A DNA stretch of 64,000 nt from Buttiauxella selenatireducens (GCF_031432975.1 NZ_CP133838.1:3162001-3226000); one strand, 5' to 3'. Shown: positions 1-12,756, numbered from the stretch's first letter. Made by a program: numbers and translations. Notes: generated by a model from the letters alone, not told the origin.

Positions 1-2034
<2,034 letters not shown>

Positions 2035-2038
<4 letters not shown>

Positions 2039-3255
2039 GATTGCTCTCCCGCTAAAAAGCGAACGACCGCGCGCTCAAACCGATCCAAGCCGGTTTGTAC
2101 TTCGGCTTCGCTGATAATAAGGGCTGGAGCAAAACGAACCACATTTGCGCCAGCGATGAGCATCATCAAGCCTTCCTGAGCGGCAGCCTGTAAGATAAGT
2201 TTAGCTTTTCCGCTGTACTCTGGTTGCAGTACGCAGCCAATTAACAACCCCAGTCCACGCACTTCACTAAACAATTGATGCTTCTGGTTAATTTTGTCCA
2301 ATCGCTCAACAAACCAGTTGTGACGCTGTTTAACGCCATTGAGCACTTCTGGCGTATTAATCATCTCCATCACTCGCCCTGCAACCGCTCCCGCCAACGG
2401 GTTACCGCCGTAAGTCGTCCCGTGGGTGCCCACGACCATGACTTTGGAGAATTTGTCCGTTGTCAGCATTGCGCCAATCGGGAAGCCGCCGCCTAACGCC
2501 TTCGCAGTCGAAAGCACATCAGGCGTGATGCCGTAGTGCATATAGGCGTAGAGTTCGCCCGTGCGCCCAACGCCGGTTTGCACTTCATCGAAAATCAACA
2601 CCGCATTGTGGCGGTCGCACAGCTCACGCAGCCCTTGCAGGAAGGTAGGATCAGCAGGAACAACGCCGCCTTCGCCCTGTATTGGTTCCACAATCACCGC
2701 ACAGGTATTTTCATTAATCAGTTCACTGGCGGATTGCAGATCGTTATAAATGGCGTGGCTGATTTGCGGCGGTAGCGGCGCAAAATCCTGAGAATAAGCC
2801 GGTTGCCCACCCGCCGAAACGGTGAACAGCGTGCGTCCATGAAACGCATTTTTGAAGGCGACGATACCGCTTTTCTGCGGGCCAAAATTATCGTGCGCGT
2901 ATTTACGTGCCAGTTTCAGTGCTGCTTCGTTGGCTTCCGCACCTGAGTTGCAGAAGAAAACTTTGTCGGCAAAAGTGGCATCAATCAGCTGTTTTGCCAG
3001 GCGCAGAATCGGTTCGTTAGTGTAACCGTTACCGGTATGCCAGAATTTTGCCGCCTGCTCTTCCAGCGCTTTGCGCAATTCAGGATTGGCATGACCCAGA
3101 GCGTTAACCGCAATCCCACCCGCAAAATCAATGTAATCTTTGCCTTGCTGATCCCAAAGCGTCGACCCTTCACCACGTACCGGAATAAAAGAAGCGGGGG
3201 CGTAAACGGGCATCATCCATTCGTCGAAATTCTGGCGGGTAATTGACTGCGACAT
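2035..3255 (-). CDS. astC: succinylornithine transaminase (AstC/ArgM)
   Basis: PLP-dependent class III aminotransferase converting N2-succinylornithine plus 2-oxoglutarate to succinylglutamate semialdehyde and glutamate. It has 406 residues like E. coli AstC. The PLP lysine is K252 in the motif [13 protein letters not shown], and D223 in [13 protein letters not shown] is the cofactor-binding aspartate. It is the first gene of the ast operon, with astA following through a 4-nt overlap. It could be confused with the paralogue ArgD, but the ast operon context decides. A sigma-54 promoter lies about 70 bp upstream. Confidence 0.96.
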
Positions 3256-3324
3256 AGCGACCTCTTCCGGTAAATAAATAGTTGTTTAAATGTTAAATAA
3301 TTGAGTGTTTGCACTGTGAATGTA

Positions 3325-3344
3325 GATTGCACGCTTCGTGCCAG
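3325..3344 (-). promoter_or_regulatory. sigma-54 promoter of astCAD
   Basis: Read on the minus strand this is CTGGCACGAAGCGTGCAATC. It matches the -24/-12 consensus TGGCAC-N5-TTGCA with GG and GC at the required 12-nt distance and one mismatch in the -12 element. It sits about 70 bp upstream of the astC start. In E. coli the ast operon is known to be transcribed from a sigma-54/NtrC promoter under nitrogen limitation, which fits. Confidence 0.8.
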
Positions 3345-3542
3345 CCAGTGATAAAAATGCATATCGGAGGGGTGTGGCCGTTAAATCAATAAGTTACAAA
3401 CTCACTCTATTCACATAAAATGAATAAGTAGTGCATAGTTTTATGGTGGCGTATGGATCGCCGCATGAAAACGAGAAATATTATGCAGTGGTGAAATTTA
3501 ATACTGGATTTGTGATCGATGCTGGGATTTGCACAGTGTTTA

Positions 3543-3579
3543 CGCACCATTTCGGCGCGAAGCGGTACATTTTGGTGCA
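3543..3579 (-). promoter_or_regulatory. candidate NtrC enhancer pair upstream of astC
   Basis: On the minus strand, 3543-3559 reads TGCGCCGAAATGGTGCG, close to the NtrC dyad TGCACY-N4-TGGTGCA with both half-sites recognisable. On the plus strand, 3563-3579 ends in TTGGTGCA and shows one good half-site. Both lie about 200 bp upstream of the sigma-54 promoter, a normal enhancer distance. The assignment rests on pattern and context only. Confidence 0.5.
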
Positions 3580-3679
3580 GATATTGCTCTGTAACATTCA
3601 TCGAAACTGTGGAATCAGCACATTGACGCTTTTTCTGCTACCATCCTGCAACATTGTTAAGTAACTACGGCAGCGACTT

Positions 3680-4486
3680 ATGAAATTCGTCTCTTTTAAT
3701 ATCAACGGCCTGCGCGCCCGTCCGCATCAACTTGAAGCCATTGTTGAACAGCATCAACCTGATGTTATCGGTTTGCAGGAAACTAAAGTCCATGACGACA
3801 TGTTCCCGCTCGAAGATGTCGCGAAGCTTGGCTACAACGTCTTTTATCATGGTCAAAAAGGTCATTACGGTGTGGCGTTGTTAACCAAAGAGACACCGAT
3901 TTCTGTGCGCCGTGGTTTCCCCGGCGACGATGAAGAAGCACAGCGCCGACTCATCATGGCTGAAATTCCCTCGCCATTAGGCAACCTGACCGTGATTAAC
4001 GGTTACTTCCCGCAAGGGGAAAGCCGCGACCATCCGACCAAATTCCCGGCGAAAGCGAAGTTTTACCAGGATCTGCAAAACTTCCTCGACAGCGACCTGA
4101 AGAAAGACAATCCGGTGCTGATTATGGGCGATGTGAATATCAGCCCAACGGACCTGGATATTGGCATTGGTGAAGAGAACCGCAAGCGCTGGTTGCGTAC
4201 CGGTAAGTGTTCGTTCCTTCCGGAAGAACGCGAGTGGATGGAAAGGCTGAAAAGCTGGGGCCTGGTCGATACGTTCCGCCACGCTAATCCTGAAACCAAC
4301 GACAAGTTCTCGTGGTTTGACTACCGCTCGAAAGGCTTTGATGACAACCGTGGCCTGCGTATCGACCTGCTGTTGGCAAGCCATCCATTGGCTGAACGTT
4401 GCGTCGCAACTGGCATTGATTACGATATTCGCAGCATGGAAAAACCGTCTGACCACGCGCCTGTCTGGGCTGAGTTTAAGCTTTAA
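3680..4486 (+). CDS. xthA: exodeoxyribonuclease III
   Basis: Class II AP endonuclease and 3'-5' exonuclease/phosphodiesterase of base excision repair. The 268 residues match E. coli XthA in length and throughout. Visible active-site motifs are E34 in GLQETK, the metal and catalytic residues in [15 protein letters not shown] (Asp and Asn near 151-153) and the C-terminal SDHAPVWAE with the catalytic histidine near residue 259. The gene is monocistronic or weakly coupled to nudG, which starts about 50 bp downstream. Nothing unusual is seen. Confidence 0.98.
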   Translation: MKFVSFNINGLRARPHQLEAIVEQHQPDVIGLQETKVHDDMFPLEDVAKLGYNVFYHGQKGHYGVALLTKETPISVRRGFPGDDEEAQRRLIMAEIPSPLGNLTVINGYFPQGESRDHPTKFPAKAKFYQDLQNFLDSDLKKDNPVLIMGDVNISPTDLDIGIGEENRKRWLRTGKCSFLPEEREWMERLKSWGLVDTFRHANPETNDKFSWFDYRSKGFDDNRGLRIDLLLASHPLAERCVATGIDYDIRSMEKPSDHAPVWAEFKL

Positions 4487-4542
4487 GCTTTGGGTTAAGG
4501 GACATCTATGCCACGCCCACGCTTTAAAAATGGATGGGTATG

Positions 4543-4956
4543 ATGAAAACCATTGATGTGGTTGCTGCAATCATTGAGCGCCACGGTAAAATTTTGCTGG
4601 CACGCCGCCCGGAAAGCGGCGATCAGGCGGGTTTGTGGGAATTTCCTGGCGGTAAGGTCGATGCCAATGAATCGCAACCTGCCGCCCTTGCGCGAGAACT
4701 GGAAGAAGAGTTGGCGATTCAAGCCGTGGTGGGTGATTACGTTGCCAGCCACCAGCGTGAAGTCTCAGGGCGTATCATTCATCTTCACGCGTGGAATGTG
4801 CGCGAATTTAGCGGGGAGTTAACAGCGCTTTGCCACAGTGAATTGATTTGGTGTTTACCTGCCGAGGCATTGAATTACCCTCTCGCCCCGGCAGATATCC
4901 CATTACTGAAAGCGTTTATGGCTTCACGCGACGCCAGACTAAAGGATTCGTGCTGA
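4543..4956 (+). CDS. nudG: Nudix (d)CTP pyrophosphohydrolase NudG
   Basis: Hydrolyses oxidised or methylated pyrimidine nucleoside triphosphates such as 5-hydroxy-CTP, cleaning the nucleotide pool. The Nudix box GGKVDANES...RELEEELAI is clear at about residues 36-60 (G-x5-E-x7-RE-x-EE). The position normally occupied by the late glycine of the box (REELG in E. coli) is alanine here, a small deviation. Three in-frame ATGs exist (4534, 4540, 4543); the last matches the E. coli N-terminus (M-K-x-I-x-VVAAIIER). The 3' end overlaps the convergent ynjH by about 40 bp. Confidence 0.93.
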   Translation: MKTIDVVAAIIERHGKILLARRPESGDQAGLWEFPGGKVDANESQPAALARELEEELAIQAVVGDYVASHQREVSGRIIHLHAWNVREFSGELTALCHSELIWCLPAEALNYPLAPADIPLLKAFMASRDARLKDSC

Positions 4957-5197
4957 GGGTTTTCTCATCACGTTGGCATTGCAGTAAAACACCGCCATCG
5001 GCTTTCACCACTGCCCCTTCAGAATAATTTTGATCCTGATAGATACAGCATTGACTACACGGTGCCGCTCGTTGACCTTGCGAACTGAAGACTTCTGGCG
5101 GCACCGAAATGTCTACCTGGGGATCAAGACGCTGCGCCATCCCCGGCTGGCTCATCATCAGCACTACGGCGGCGGCGAGCAGGTTTTTTATTCGCAT
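4916..5197 (-). CDS. ynjH: DUF1496 periplasmic protein YnjH
   Basis: Small exported protein of unknown function in the YnjH family. An N-terminal signal peptide ([22 protein letters not shown]) precedes a compact domain with three close cysteines (APCSQCCIY) and a fourth near the end. The gene overlaps the end of topB by about 74 nt on the same strand and the end of nudG convergently. In E. coli gdhA and ynjI separate ynjH from topB; here they are missing. An alternative start lies at 5203. Confidence 0.85.
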   Translation of the reverse strand: MRIKNLLAAAVVLMMSQPGMAQRLDPQVDISVPPEVFSSQGQRAAPCSQCCIYQDQNYSEGAVVKADGGVLLQCQRDEKTLSTNPLVWRRVKP

Positions 5198-7112
5198 CAT
5201 CACTACCCTCTTTTTTAGCCCATTGCTTGCGCTTTTTTTCCTGCTCAGGAGGCGCTTTCACCCCTTTGAACGCATGATGTACCGGTTTAGTGCGCGCCTG
5301 GTGAATCAAGTCATACAGCGTTTGAACCAGCGGCTGCATGAAGTCCTGATAACGACACTGCTTTTCACTGATTTGCGTCAGCGTCGATTCCCACTGCGCC
5401 GTCATATCTGGCCGTGCCGCCAGTTCAGGGAGCGAGTGAATCAATGCGCGTCCGGCATCCGTTGAGTGAATATAACGGCCCTTCTTCACCAGGAAGGTAC
5501 GCTTAAACAGCAGCTCAATGATCCCAGCACGGGTCGCTTCAGTTCCCAGGCCATCCGTCGCACGCAGGATCTTTTTCAGATCTTTATCCTGCACAAAACG
5601 GGCAATCCCGGTCATGGCAGAAAGCAATGTCGCATCGGTGAAATGGCGCGGTGGCTGAGTTTGACGTTCATTCACTTCGCCTTTTTCACACAGCAACTCA
5701 TCACCTTTAGCCACCACCGGCAACGGCGTGCCATCGTTCTCTTCATCGCGCTCTTTACTGCCCAGTAGCGTGCGCCAGCCGGCTTCCGCAAGGAATCTCG
5801 CCTTAGCGTTAAATTTGCCACCGGCAATATCGAGATCGATGGTGCATTTACGGAACACCGCATCGGCACAGAACTGCATTAAGTATTGTCGGGCGATCAG
5901 GTTGTAAACTTTAGCTTCATTTTCTGAAAGCGAGATCTTTGAGCTACGCGCGGTGGGAATAATCGCGTGGTGGGCATCGACTTTTTTATCATCCCAGCAG
6001 CGGTTACGCAGGTCGGTATTGACCGCAGGCTGTGGAAGCAAATCAGGCTGATGAACGCTAATCGCATTGAGTACCGCATGGCGGCCAGCAAAATGTTCGT
6101 CCGGCAAGTAGCGGCTATCCGAACGCGGGTACGTAATCAGCTTGTGTGTTTCGTACAGTTTCTGGCAGATATCCAGCACGTTCTGCGCACTTAAACCAAA
6201 GCGCTTTGCCGCTTCAATTTGCAGGCTGGAAAGAGAAAACGGGAGCGGAGCAACTTCTGATTCCCGTTTATCATTATAGGCCGTGACGATAGCGGGCTGG
6301 CCACCGATGCGGTTCACCACATGCTCCGCTAGCGGACGATGCAATAAACGCCCTTCTTCATCCTGATACGGTTCGCAGGATTCGCTCGGCTGCCAGGTGG
6401 CAACAAAGCGTTCATCCGCAGGCGTGACGATATGCGCTTTTACCTCAAAGAAATCTTTGGCGACGAAATTCTCGATTTCTTCATCACGACGCACTACCAG
6501 ACCCAGCACTGGCGTTTGAACGCGCCCGACAGACAGCACCCCCTGATAACCCGCGTTACGCCCAAGAATGGTGTAAGCGCGCGTCATGTTGATGCCGTAC
6601 AGCCAGTCGGCACGCGCACGCGCAAGTGCCGATACGCACAGTGGGATAAATTCACTGTTGGCGCGCAGACGCGTTATCGCTCGTTCAACGGCCTGCGGGT
6701 TGAGATCGTTTATCAGACAACGTTGCACCTGCTGGCGCTTTTCCGGCGCCAGTTGCAGGTAGTCCAACACTTCGTCCACCAGCAGTTGCCCTTCGCGATC
6801 CGGGTCACCTGCATGAACCACTTCGTCAGCTTGCACGAGCAATTTTTTGATGGCGTTGAGTTGTTTGGTGACCGATGGCCGCGGCTGCAACTGCCATTTT
6901 TCCGGCACAATTGGCAAATCAGCCAGATTCCAGCGCGCGTAGCGCCCGTCATAAGCATCCGGCTGAGCCTGTTCCAGCAAGTGACCGATGCACCAGGTCA
7001 CCACTTGCCCGTTGCCGCACTCAATGAATCCATCACCCCGACGATGGGGTTTGGGTAGCACATCGGCAATAGCGCGAGCGAGGCTGGGTTTTTCGGCAAT
7101 AAACAGACGCAT
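5124..7112 (-). CDS. topB: DNA topoisomerase III
   Basis: Type IA topoisomerase that decatenates and resolves recombination intermediates. Aligns end to end with E. coli TopB (653 residues). TOPRIM motif [10 protein letters not shown] lies near residues 100-110 and the active-site tyrosine is in [13 protein letters not shown] near residue 328. The C-terminal tail is lysine/arginine-rich ([13 protein letters not shown]), as in the family, and divergent. The start at 7112 ([18 protein letters not shown]) is preferred over one 18 nt further upstream because it matches E. coli and follows the selD stop immediately, which suggests a selD-topB transcript. Confidence 0.97.
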   Translation of the reverse strand: MRLFIAEKPSLARAIADVLPKPHRRGDGFIECGNGQVVTWCIGHLLEQAQPDAYDGRYARWNLADLPIVPEKWQLQPRPSVTKQLNAIKKLLVQADEVVHAGDPDREGQLLVDEVLDYLQLAPEKRQQVQRCLINDLNPQAVERAITRLRANSEFIPLCVSALARARADWLYGINMTRAYTILGRNAGYQGVLSVGRVQTPVLGLVVRRDEEIENFVAKDFFEVKAHIVTPADERFVATWQPSESCEPYQDEEGRLLHRPLAEHVVNRIGGQPAIVTAYNDKRESEVAPLPFSLSSLQIEAAKRFGLSAQNVLDICQKLYETHKLITYPRSDSRYLPDEHFAGRHAVLNAISVHQPDLLPQPAVNTDLRNRCWDDKKVDAHHAIIPTARSSKISLSENEAKVYNLIARQYLMQFCADAVFRKCTIDLDIAGGKFNAKARFLAEAGWRTLLGSKERDEENDGTPLPVVAKGDELLCEKGEVNERQTQPPRHFTDATLLSAMTGIARFVQDKDLKKILRATDGLGTEATRAGIIELLFKRTFLVKKGRYIHSTDAGRALIHSLPELAARPDMTAQWESTLTQISEKQCRYQDFMQPLVQTLYDLIHQARTKPVHHAFKGVKAPPEQEKKRKQWAKKEGSDDANKKPARRRRSADDEPAGDGAAS

Positions 7113-7116
7113 CCGA

Positions 7117-8160
7117 CTAACGAATCTCAATCATCGGGCGACCGCCACGAGCCGTTTTCAGCTCGCCAATGGCAGTCAGTTTGATGCCATTCTTTTCAGC
7201 GACCGCCGCAACCGCGGCTTCTGCGTCGGCTTCAACAGCCAACAGCAAGCCGCCTGACGTTTGCGGGTCGCAAAGCAAATCACGCTGCGCCTGGGTCATT
7301 TCGCCCATCAGGTAACCGTAGCTGGCGAAGTTGCGCGAAGTGCCGCCTGGCACACAACCCTGGGCGATATAGTCTTCAACATCAGGCAATTTAGGAACTT
7401 TATCGAACCATATTTCAGCCTGAACACCTGCGCCCTGGCACATTTCGCTCAGGTGTCCCAGCAGACCAAAACCGGTGACATCGGTCATGGCGGTGACGCC
7501 TTCGATATCAGCAAACTCAGCGCCCGGCTTGTTGAGCTGGCACATCACTTCTGCCGCGAGGCCGTAATGTTCTGGTTTGAGAAGCGATTTTTTCTCAGCG
7601 GTGGTCAACACGCCGATACCCAGTGGTTTGGTGAGGAACAGTTTGCAGCCCGCCGTCGCGGAACTGTTTTTCTTCACTCGGTCGGTGGGGACAATGCCCG
7701 TGACGGCAAGGCCAAAGATAGGTTCAGGGGCGTCGATAGAGTGACCACCCGCAAGGGAGATCCCCGCTTGCTGGCAAACAAAACGCCCGCCTTCGATGAC
7801 TTTACGCGCGATTTCAGGTTTCAGTGTGTTGATTGGCCAGCCCAGAATAGCGATAGCCATAATCGGTTTGCCGCCCATCGCATAAATGTCGCTAATGGCG
7901 TTGGTGGCAGCGATGCGCCCAAAGTCGAAGGGATCGTCGACGATAGGCATAAAGAAGTCGGTGGTGCTGATGACACAAGTGCCGTTGCCCAGATCGTAAA
8001 CCGCCGCATCATCACTGGTTTCGTTTCCTACCAGCAAGTTGGGATCGACAAATTTAGCCTGCTCAGATTGCAGAATAGTTTGTAAAACTTTCGGGGAAAT
8101 TTTGCAGCCGCAACCAGCTCCGTGGCTGTACTGCGTCAAACGAACGGTTTGCTCACTCAT
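7117..8160 (-). CDS. selD: selenide, water dikinase (selenophosphate synthase)
   Basis: Makes selenophosphate from selenide and ATP for selenocysteine and selenouridine synthesis. Highly similar to E. coli SelD (347 residues). The catalytic motif SHGAGCGCK places Cys at residue 17 when the start is taken at 8160, so this protein is the cysteine and not the selenocysteine form. An AGGAG sits six nt upstream of that ATG, whereas the ATG at 8166 directly abuts it; this decides the start. Glycine-rich ATP-binding motifs ([21 protein letters not shown]) are present. topB follows after 4 bp. Confidence 0.97.
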   Translation of the reverse strand: MSEQTVRLTQYSHGAGCGCKISPKVLQTILQSEQAKFVDPNLLVGNETSDDAAVYDLGNGTCVISTTDFFMPIVDDPFDFGRIAATNAISDIYAMGGKPIMAIAILGWPINTLKPEIARKVIEGGRFVCQQAGISLAGGHSIDAPEPIFGLAVTGIVPTDRVKKNSSATAGCKLFLTKPLGIGVLTTAEKKSLLKPEHYGLAAEVMCQLNKPGAEFADIEGVTAMTDVTGFGLLGHLSEMCQGAGVQAEIWFDKVPKLPDVEDYIAQGCVPGGTSRNFASYGYLMGEMTQAQRDLLCDPQTSGGLLLAVEADAEAAVAAVAEKNGIKLTAIGELKTARGGRPMIEIR

Positions 8161-8278
8161 GGACATCTCCTGTCATTGGCAATCGCTCTATGGTAGCGCT
8201 CAAATGACGAGGAGGTAAGACTACGTGTCTGAATTGCGCCGTTTCTGGTCACAATCCAGACACCTTTTGCGCGTTTGC

Positions 8279-8830
8279 TTAGAATTTACGCACAAACGGA
8301 GTGATGTCCGGCACACTGACCGTTGTAGAAGCTTTGAGTTGCGGTGTGCCCAGATACAAGAAGCCGACCACTTCATCTTGTTCACGGCAATGAAGCGCTT
8401 CACGTACCGCTTCGCTTTCTGTCCAGATACCCGTGCGCCAGATGCCATTGTAGCCCTGAGCGACCGCCGCCATCTGCATGGCCATTACCGCGCAACCGGC
8501 TGAAACCACCTGTTCCCAGACCGGGACTTTATGATTGTCATCGCAATGAGCGACAACCGCGATAATTTGAGGCGCGCGGAATGGCGCAGTACGCGCTTTT
8601 TCAATCCCCTTTTCGTCTAACCCTTCAGCAATGGCCGCTGTTTCCAGCACATGGCTGAAACGCTCACGACCTTCGTTTTCGATGACGATGAAGCGCCACG
8701 GCTGCAAAGTTCCATGATCAGGGGCACGCATACCCGCACGAATAATATTTTCTAGTGCTTCGCCTGCTGGAGCAGGTTCTGCCAGTCGTGACGCGCTGCG
8801 GCGGTTAAGAAGTAGTTCAAGTGCATCCAT
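8279..8830 (-). CDS. ydjA: nitroreductase family protein YdjA
   Basis: FMN-dependent nitroreductase-fold oxidoreductase. The 183 residues agree with E. coli YdjA. The N-terminal motif [15 protein letters not shown] and the later [13 protein letters not shown] and [18 protein letters not shown] blocks bind flavin in this family. Physiological substrate is not established. It is divergent from sppA and about 120 bp upstream of selD on the same strand, the same neighbourhood as in E. coli (sppA-ydjA-selD-topB). Confidence 0.95.
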   Translation of the reverse strand: MDALELLLNRRSASRLAEPAPAGEALENIIRAGMRAPDHGTLQPWRFIVIENEGRERFSHVLETAAIAEGLDEKGIEKARTAPFRAPQIIAVVAHCDDNHKVPVWEQVVSAGCAVMAMQMAAVAQGYNGIWRTGIWTESEAVREALHCREQDEVVGFLYLGTPQLKASTTVSVPDITPFVRKF

Positions 8831-8985
8831 TTGATAACTCCTGTAATGATTTTAATCAGCGAAATTAACACAGCAGGTGATTTTGTTACAGCACAGGGCA
8901 GATTTCCTACTGACATTTGCCCTGGGGGTAATTAGGATAGCGATTACTTTAGTTTTCACGATATTTGATTTGGAACGGAGCATAA

Positions 8986-10836
8986 ATGCGCACAATCGGG
9001 CGAGTTATTGCCGGTTTTTTTAAGTGGACCTGGCGTCTGCTTAACTTTATTCGAGAGTTTATTCTCAATCTATTTTTAGTGCTTCTGGTCCTGGTCGTTG
9101 TTGGGATCTGGATGCAGATTAACAGCGCCCCAGCAGAACCTGCGCGCGGTGCATTATTGCTTGATATCACCGGCGTGGTGGTCGATAAGCCTTCAGTCAG
9201 TAATAAACTGGGTGTTATTGGGCGTCAGTTGCTCGGTGCCAGTTCTGATCGCTTACAGGAAAACTCACTGTTTGATGTCGTCGATACTATTCGCCAGGCG
9301 AAAGATGACCGCAACATCACCGGTATTGTGCTGGATTTAAAAGAGTTTGCGGGTGCCGATCAGCCTTCAATGCAATACATCGGTAAGGCGTTGCGTGAAT
9401 TCCGTGACAGCGGCAAACCGGTCTATGCCGTGGGCGACAGCTACAACCAGGGGCAATATTATCTGGCCAGTTTCGCCAATAAAATTTGGCTCTCACCGCA
9501 AGGCGTGGTGGATTTACACGGCTTTGCGACCAACTCGATGTATTACAAAACGCTGCTCGATAAGCTGAAAGTGACGACACATATCTTCCGCGTTGGGACT
9601 TATAAGTCTGCCGTCGAGCCGTTTATTCGTGATGATATGTCCCCTGCTGCGCGTGAAGCCGATAGCCGTTGGATCGGTGAGCTTTGGCAAAACTATCTTG
9701 GAACGATTGCCGCGAACCGCCAGATTACAGCTCAGCAGGTGTTCCCAGGGGCGCAAGCGTTGCTCGATAACCTGCAAAAATTAGGTGGCGACACCGCAAA
9801 ATACGCGCTCGATAACAAACTGGTTGATGAACTGGCAAGCAGCGCTGCGGTTGATAAAGCGATGGTTAAGCAGTTCGGCTGGAATAAAGAAAACAAAGAT
9901 TTCAGCTACACCAGTATGTATGACTACGTGGTGAAAAAACCTGCTGATAAAGGTGATGCCATTGCGATTATCCTCGCAGATGGCGCCATCATGGACGGGC
10001 AGGAAACTCCGGGCCAGGTCGGTGGTGATACCACTGCCCAACAAATCCGCGAAGCGCGTCTTGATCCTAAAGTGAAGGCGATTGTTCTGCGTGTTAACAG
10101 CCCGGGTGGCAGTGTCACCGCGTCAGAAGTGATTCGTGATGAGCTGGAAGCCGCGCGCGAAGCAGGTAAGCCGATTGTCGTTTCAATGGGGGGTATGGCG
10201 GCATCCGGCGGTTACTGGATTTCTACGCCAGCCAATTATATTGTCGCAAGCCCGAACACCCTGACCGGTTCCATCGGTATCTTTGGCGTGATCAATACGG
10301 TTGAAAATAGCCTCGATTCGATTGGTGTGCATACTGATGGCGTCGCCACTTCTCCACTGGCCGACGTTGCGGTGACGAAATCGTTGCCACCGGAAGTCCA
10401 GCAGATGATGCAGTTGACCATCGAAAATGGCTATAAGCGCTTTATCACTCTGGTTGCTGATTCCCGTAAGAAAACACCTGAGCAAATTGATGCCATCGCG
10501 CAAGGGCATGTCTGGACAGGTCAGGATGCAAAAGCTAACGGTCTGGTGGATAGCCTCGGTGATTTCGACGATGCCGTTGCTAAAGCAGCCGAACTTGCGA
10601 AGCTGAAAAGCTGGCATCTCGATTTCTGGCAGGATGAGCCGAGCTTTATCGATATGCTGTTCGACAGCATGAGCGGTTCCGTTCGCGCCATGTTGCCACA
10701 AGCGTTGCAAGCCTGGTTGCCCGCACCGTTAGCGGATGCGGCGCTGGCTGTAAAAGCGCAAAACGATAAGTTTGGCACCATGAACGATCCACAAAATCGC
10801 TATGCTTTCTGCCTCACCTGCGGTGATGTGCGTTAA
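8986..10836 (+). CDS. sppA: signal peptide peptidase A (protease IV)
   Basis: Inner-membrane, periplasm-facing serine-lysine protease that degrades cleaved signal peptides. It has 616 residues with a single N-terminal membrane anchor (about residues 25-47, [16 protein letters not shown]). The dyad is visible: lysine K207 in [13 protein letters not shown] in the N-terminal repeat and serine S407 in [12 protein letters not shown] in the C-terminal repeat, the split arrangement known for E. coli protease IV. Followed directly by a strong terminator. Start ATG is preceded by GGAACGGAGC. Confidence 0.97.
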   Translation: MRTIGRVIAGFFKWTWRLLNFIREFILNLFLVLLVLVVVGIWMQINSAPAEPARGALLLDITGVVVDKPSVSNKLGVIGRQLLGASSDRLQENSLFDVVDTIRQAKDDRNITGIVLDLKEFAGADQPSMQYIGKALREFRDSGKPVYAVGDSYNQGQYYLASFANKIWLSPQGVVDLHGFATNSMYYKTLLDKLKVTTHIFRVGTYKSAVEPFIRDDMSPAAREADSRWIGELWQNYLGTIAANRQITAQQVFPGAQALLDNLQKLGGDTAKYALDNKLVDELASSAAVDKAMVKQFGWNKENKDFSYTSMYDYVVKKPADKGDAIAIILADGAIMDGQETPGQVGGDTTAQQIREARLDPKVKAIVLRVNSPGGSVTASEVIRDELEAAREAGKPIVVSMGGMAASGGYWISTPANYIVASPNTLTGSIGIFGVINTVENSLDSIGVHTDGVATSPLADVAVTKSLPPEVQQMMQLTIENGYKRFITLVADSRKKTPEQIDAIAQGHVWTGQDAKANGLVDSLGDFDDAVAKAAELAKLKSWHLDFWQDEPSFIDMLFDSMSGSVRAMLPQALQAWLPAPLADAALAVKAQNDKFGTMNDPQNRYAFCLTCGDVR

Positions 10837-10843
10837 AACTCCC

Positions 10844-10874
10844 TCAGCCCGGCATCTGCCGGGCTGATTTTTTT
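10844..10874 (+). terminator. rho-independent terminator after sppA
   Basis: A GC-rich stem TCAGCCCGGC/GCCGGGCTGA around a short loop is followed by a run of seven T. It lies 8 bp after the sppA stop and isolates sppA from ansA. Confidence 0.9.
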
Positions 10875-10889
10875 GCCCCTTCCCTATTC

Positions 10890-10970
10890 ATACCCTAAAT
10901 AATTCGAGCTGCATCGCGGCGGTAAGTGAACGCAGCCAACAAAGATGCAGTTTGAAGTATGACGGGTATA
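10890..10970. repeat. palindromic intergenic repeat, short copy
   Basis: Shares both ends with the element at 17235-17361: it begins ATACCCTAAATAATTCGAG, ends GAAGTATGACGGGTATA, and keeps CGCAGCCAAC inside. The central hairpin (CCCCAGGAGCTTAC...AGTAAGTGACTGGGG) present in the long copy is missing. The two outer arms are imperfect inverted repeats. It looks like a member of the palindromic intergenic repeat families of Enterobacterales; the family name cannot be fixed without a search. Confidence 0.75.
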
Positions 10971-11007
10971 TACTGCGCCCCATAACGTAAAAGCCCTGAG
11001 TTCACTC

Positions 11008-12023
11008 ATGCAAAAGAAATCCATCTACGTTGCCTACACCGGCGGTACTATCGGTATGCAGCGTTCAGAACACGGTTACATTCCTGTCTCCGGTCACTTA
11101 CAACGTCAACTGGCTTTGATGCCTGAATTCCATCGTCAGGAAATGCCTGATTTCACCATTCATGAATATCAGCCGCTGATGGACTCCTCCGACATGACGC
11201 CGGAAGACTGGCAGCACATTGCCGATGACATCAAAGCGCATTACGACGAGTACGACGGTTTCGTGATTCTTCACGGCACTGACACCATGGCATTCACCGC
11301 GTCGGCTCTGTCATTTATGCTTGAAAACCTCGGCAAACCGGTGATCGTGACTGGCTCACAGATCCCTTTGGCTGAGTTGCGTTCTGACGGGCAAATCAAC
11401 CTGCTCAATTCGTTGTATATCGCGGCCAACTTCCCCATTAACGAAGTGACGCTGTTCTTCAATAATCGTCTTTATCGCGGCAACCGCACCACCAAAGCCC
11501 ATGCCGATGGGTTTGATGCGTTCGCATCACCGAATCTTGCGCCATTACTTGAAGCCGGGATCCACATTCGACGCCTGAATACCCCAGCCGCTCCCCACGG
11601 TGAAGGTGAGCTCATCGTTCACCCGATAACGCCACAGCCCATTGGCGTTGTCACGATTTACCCGGGATTTCTGCAGATGTGGTTGGCAATTTCTTACGCC
11701 AGCCTGTTAAAGCGTTGATCCTGCGCTCTTATGGGGTGGGCAATGCCCCGCAGCACGGTGCGTTCCTCAAAGAGTTACAGGAAGCCTGTTCACGCGGCAT
11801 TGTGGTGGTAAACCTGACGCAATGTATGTCTGGTAAGGTGAATATGGGTGGTTACGCTACCGGCAATGCGCTGGCGCAGGCAGGGGTTGTTAGCGGCTAC
11901 GATATGACGGTAGAGGCGACACTGACTAAACTGCACTATCTACTCAGCCAAAATCTCGATGCACAGACTATTCGCGAGGCGATGTCACGTAATTTACGCG
12001 GTGAACTGACACCTGACGAATAA
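11008..12023 (+). pseudogene. ansA: cytoplasmic L-asparaginase I, frameshifted
   Basis: Hydrolyses asparagine to aspartate and ammonia in the cytoplasm. The reading frame from 11008 matches E. coli AnsA from MQKKSIYVAYTGGTIGM through GVVTIYPG and then goes out of frame. The match resumes in another frame with VGNFLRQPVKALIL and continues to the normal C-terminus LRGELTPDE. Comparison implies one missing base in the GG-ATTTCT stretch near 11665-11667, because the family reads YPGISADVV there. The fragments are otherwise intact and well conserved. It is either a recent inactivating mutation or a sequencing error. pncA follows after 9 bp. Confidence 0.9.
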
Positions 12024-12032
12024 GGAGAGGCC

Positions 12033-12662
12033 ATGAAACGCGCTTTATTAATGGTAGATTTGCAAAATGACTTTTGCGCCGGTGGAGCGCTTGCTGTGCC
12101 GGATGGCGATAGCACGATTGATGTGGCGAACGCATTGATGAGCTATTGCAAAGCACGCGGCGACGTCATTTTAGCGACTCAAGACTGGCATCCCGCAAAC
12201 CATGGCAGTTTTGCCAGCGTGCAAAAAACTGAGCCGTATACGCAGGGGAAACTCGACGGGTTGAACCAAACCTGGTGGCCGGATCATTGCGTACAAAACA
12301 GCGCGGGTGCGGAACTCCATCCCCTGCTCAATACCCAGAAAATTGATGCTATTTTCCAAAAGGGCGAAAATCCACTCGTTGATAGCTACAGCGGTTTTTT
12401 CGACAACGGACATCGCCAGAAAACGCAGCTCGACGATTGGTTATCCCGCCACGAGATTAAACAGCTGGTTGTGGTGGGCCTGGCAACGGATTATTGCGTT
12501 AAGTTTACCGCGCTCGACGCCCTGTCGCTGGGTTATGAGGTCACGGTTATCACCGATGGTTGCCGTGGTGTGAATCTGCATCCGCAAGATAGCCTGCGGG
12601 CGTTCCAGGATATGTCCGCAGCAGGTGCAACGTTGATGACGCTGGCTGATTTCACTTACTAA
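12033..12662 (+). CDS. pncA: nicotinamidase (pyrazinamidase)
   Basis: Deamidates nicotinamide to nicotinic acid in NAD salvage. The 209 residues show the isochorismatase-like hydrolase fold: catalytic Asp in MVDLQNDFCAGG (residue 9), metal-binding TQDWHPANHGSF and WPDHC, lysine in QKGENPLVDSYS, and the nucleophilic cysteine in GLATDYCVKFTALDA. It starts after AAGGAGAGGCC, 9 bp past ansA, with which it probably forms a two-gene operon as in E. coli. Confidence 0.96.
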   Translation: MKRALLMVDLQNDFCAGGALAVPDGDSTIDVANALMSYCKARGDVILATQDWHPANHGSFASVQKTEPYTQGKLDGLNQTWWPDHCVQNSAGAELHPLLNTQKIDAIFQKGENPLVDSYSGFFDNGHRQKTQLDDWLSRHEIKQLVVVGLATDYCVKFTALDALSLGYEVTVITDGCRGVNLHPQDSLRAFQDMSAAGATLMTLADFTY

Positions 12663-12742
12663 ATCTTTTCAGGGCGCAAACGCGCCCTTCCCTCGTTTCT
12701 CGATTCCGCTCTCATTCTTAACTTTTAAAGCTCGCTCATTTT

Positions 12743-12756
12743 TGAGAGCGCTCTCA
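12743..12756. promoter_or_regulatory. LacI-family-type operator palindrome upstream of chitinase
   Basis: TGAGAGCGCTCTCA is a perfect 14-bp palindrome with a central CG step, the form typical of LacI/GalR-family operators. It lies about 110 bp upstream of the chitinase start in the pncA-chitinase gap. No LacI-family gene is in the window, so the regulator would act in trans. The call is inferred from pattern. Confidence 0.45.

Larger units (their letters stand above)
3256..3679. other. astC-xthA divergent intergenic region
   Basis: 424 bp between the divergent astC and xthA genes. It holds the ast sigma-54 promoter (3325-3344), the candidate NtrC sites (3543-3579) and, next to xthA, the AT-rich leader for exonuclease III. 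No conserved protein-coding frame is seen. In E. coli a long ydj/ynj gene block lies between xthA and nudG; it is absent here. Confidence 0.7.
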
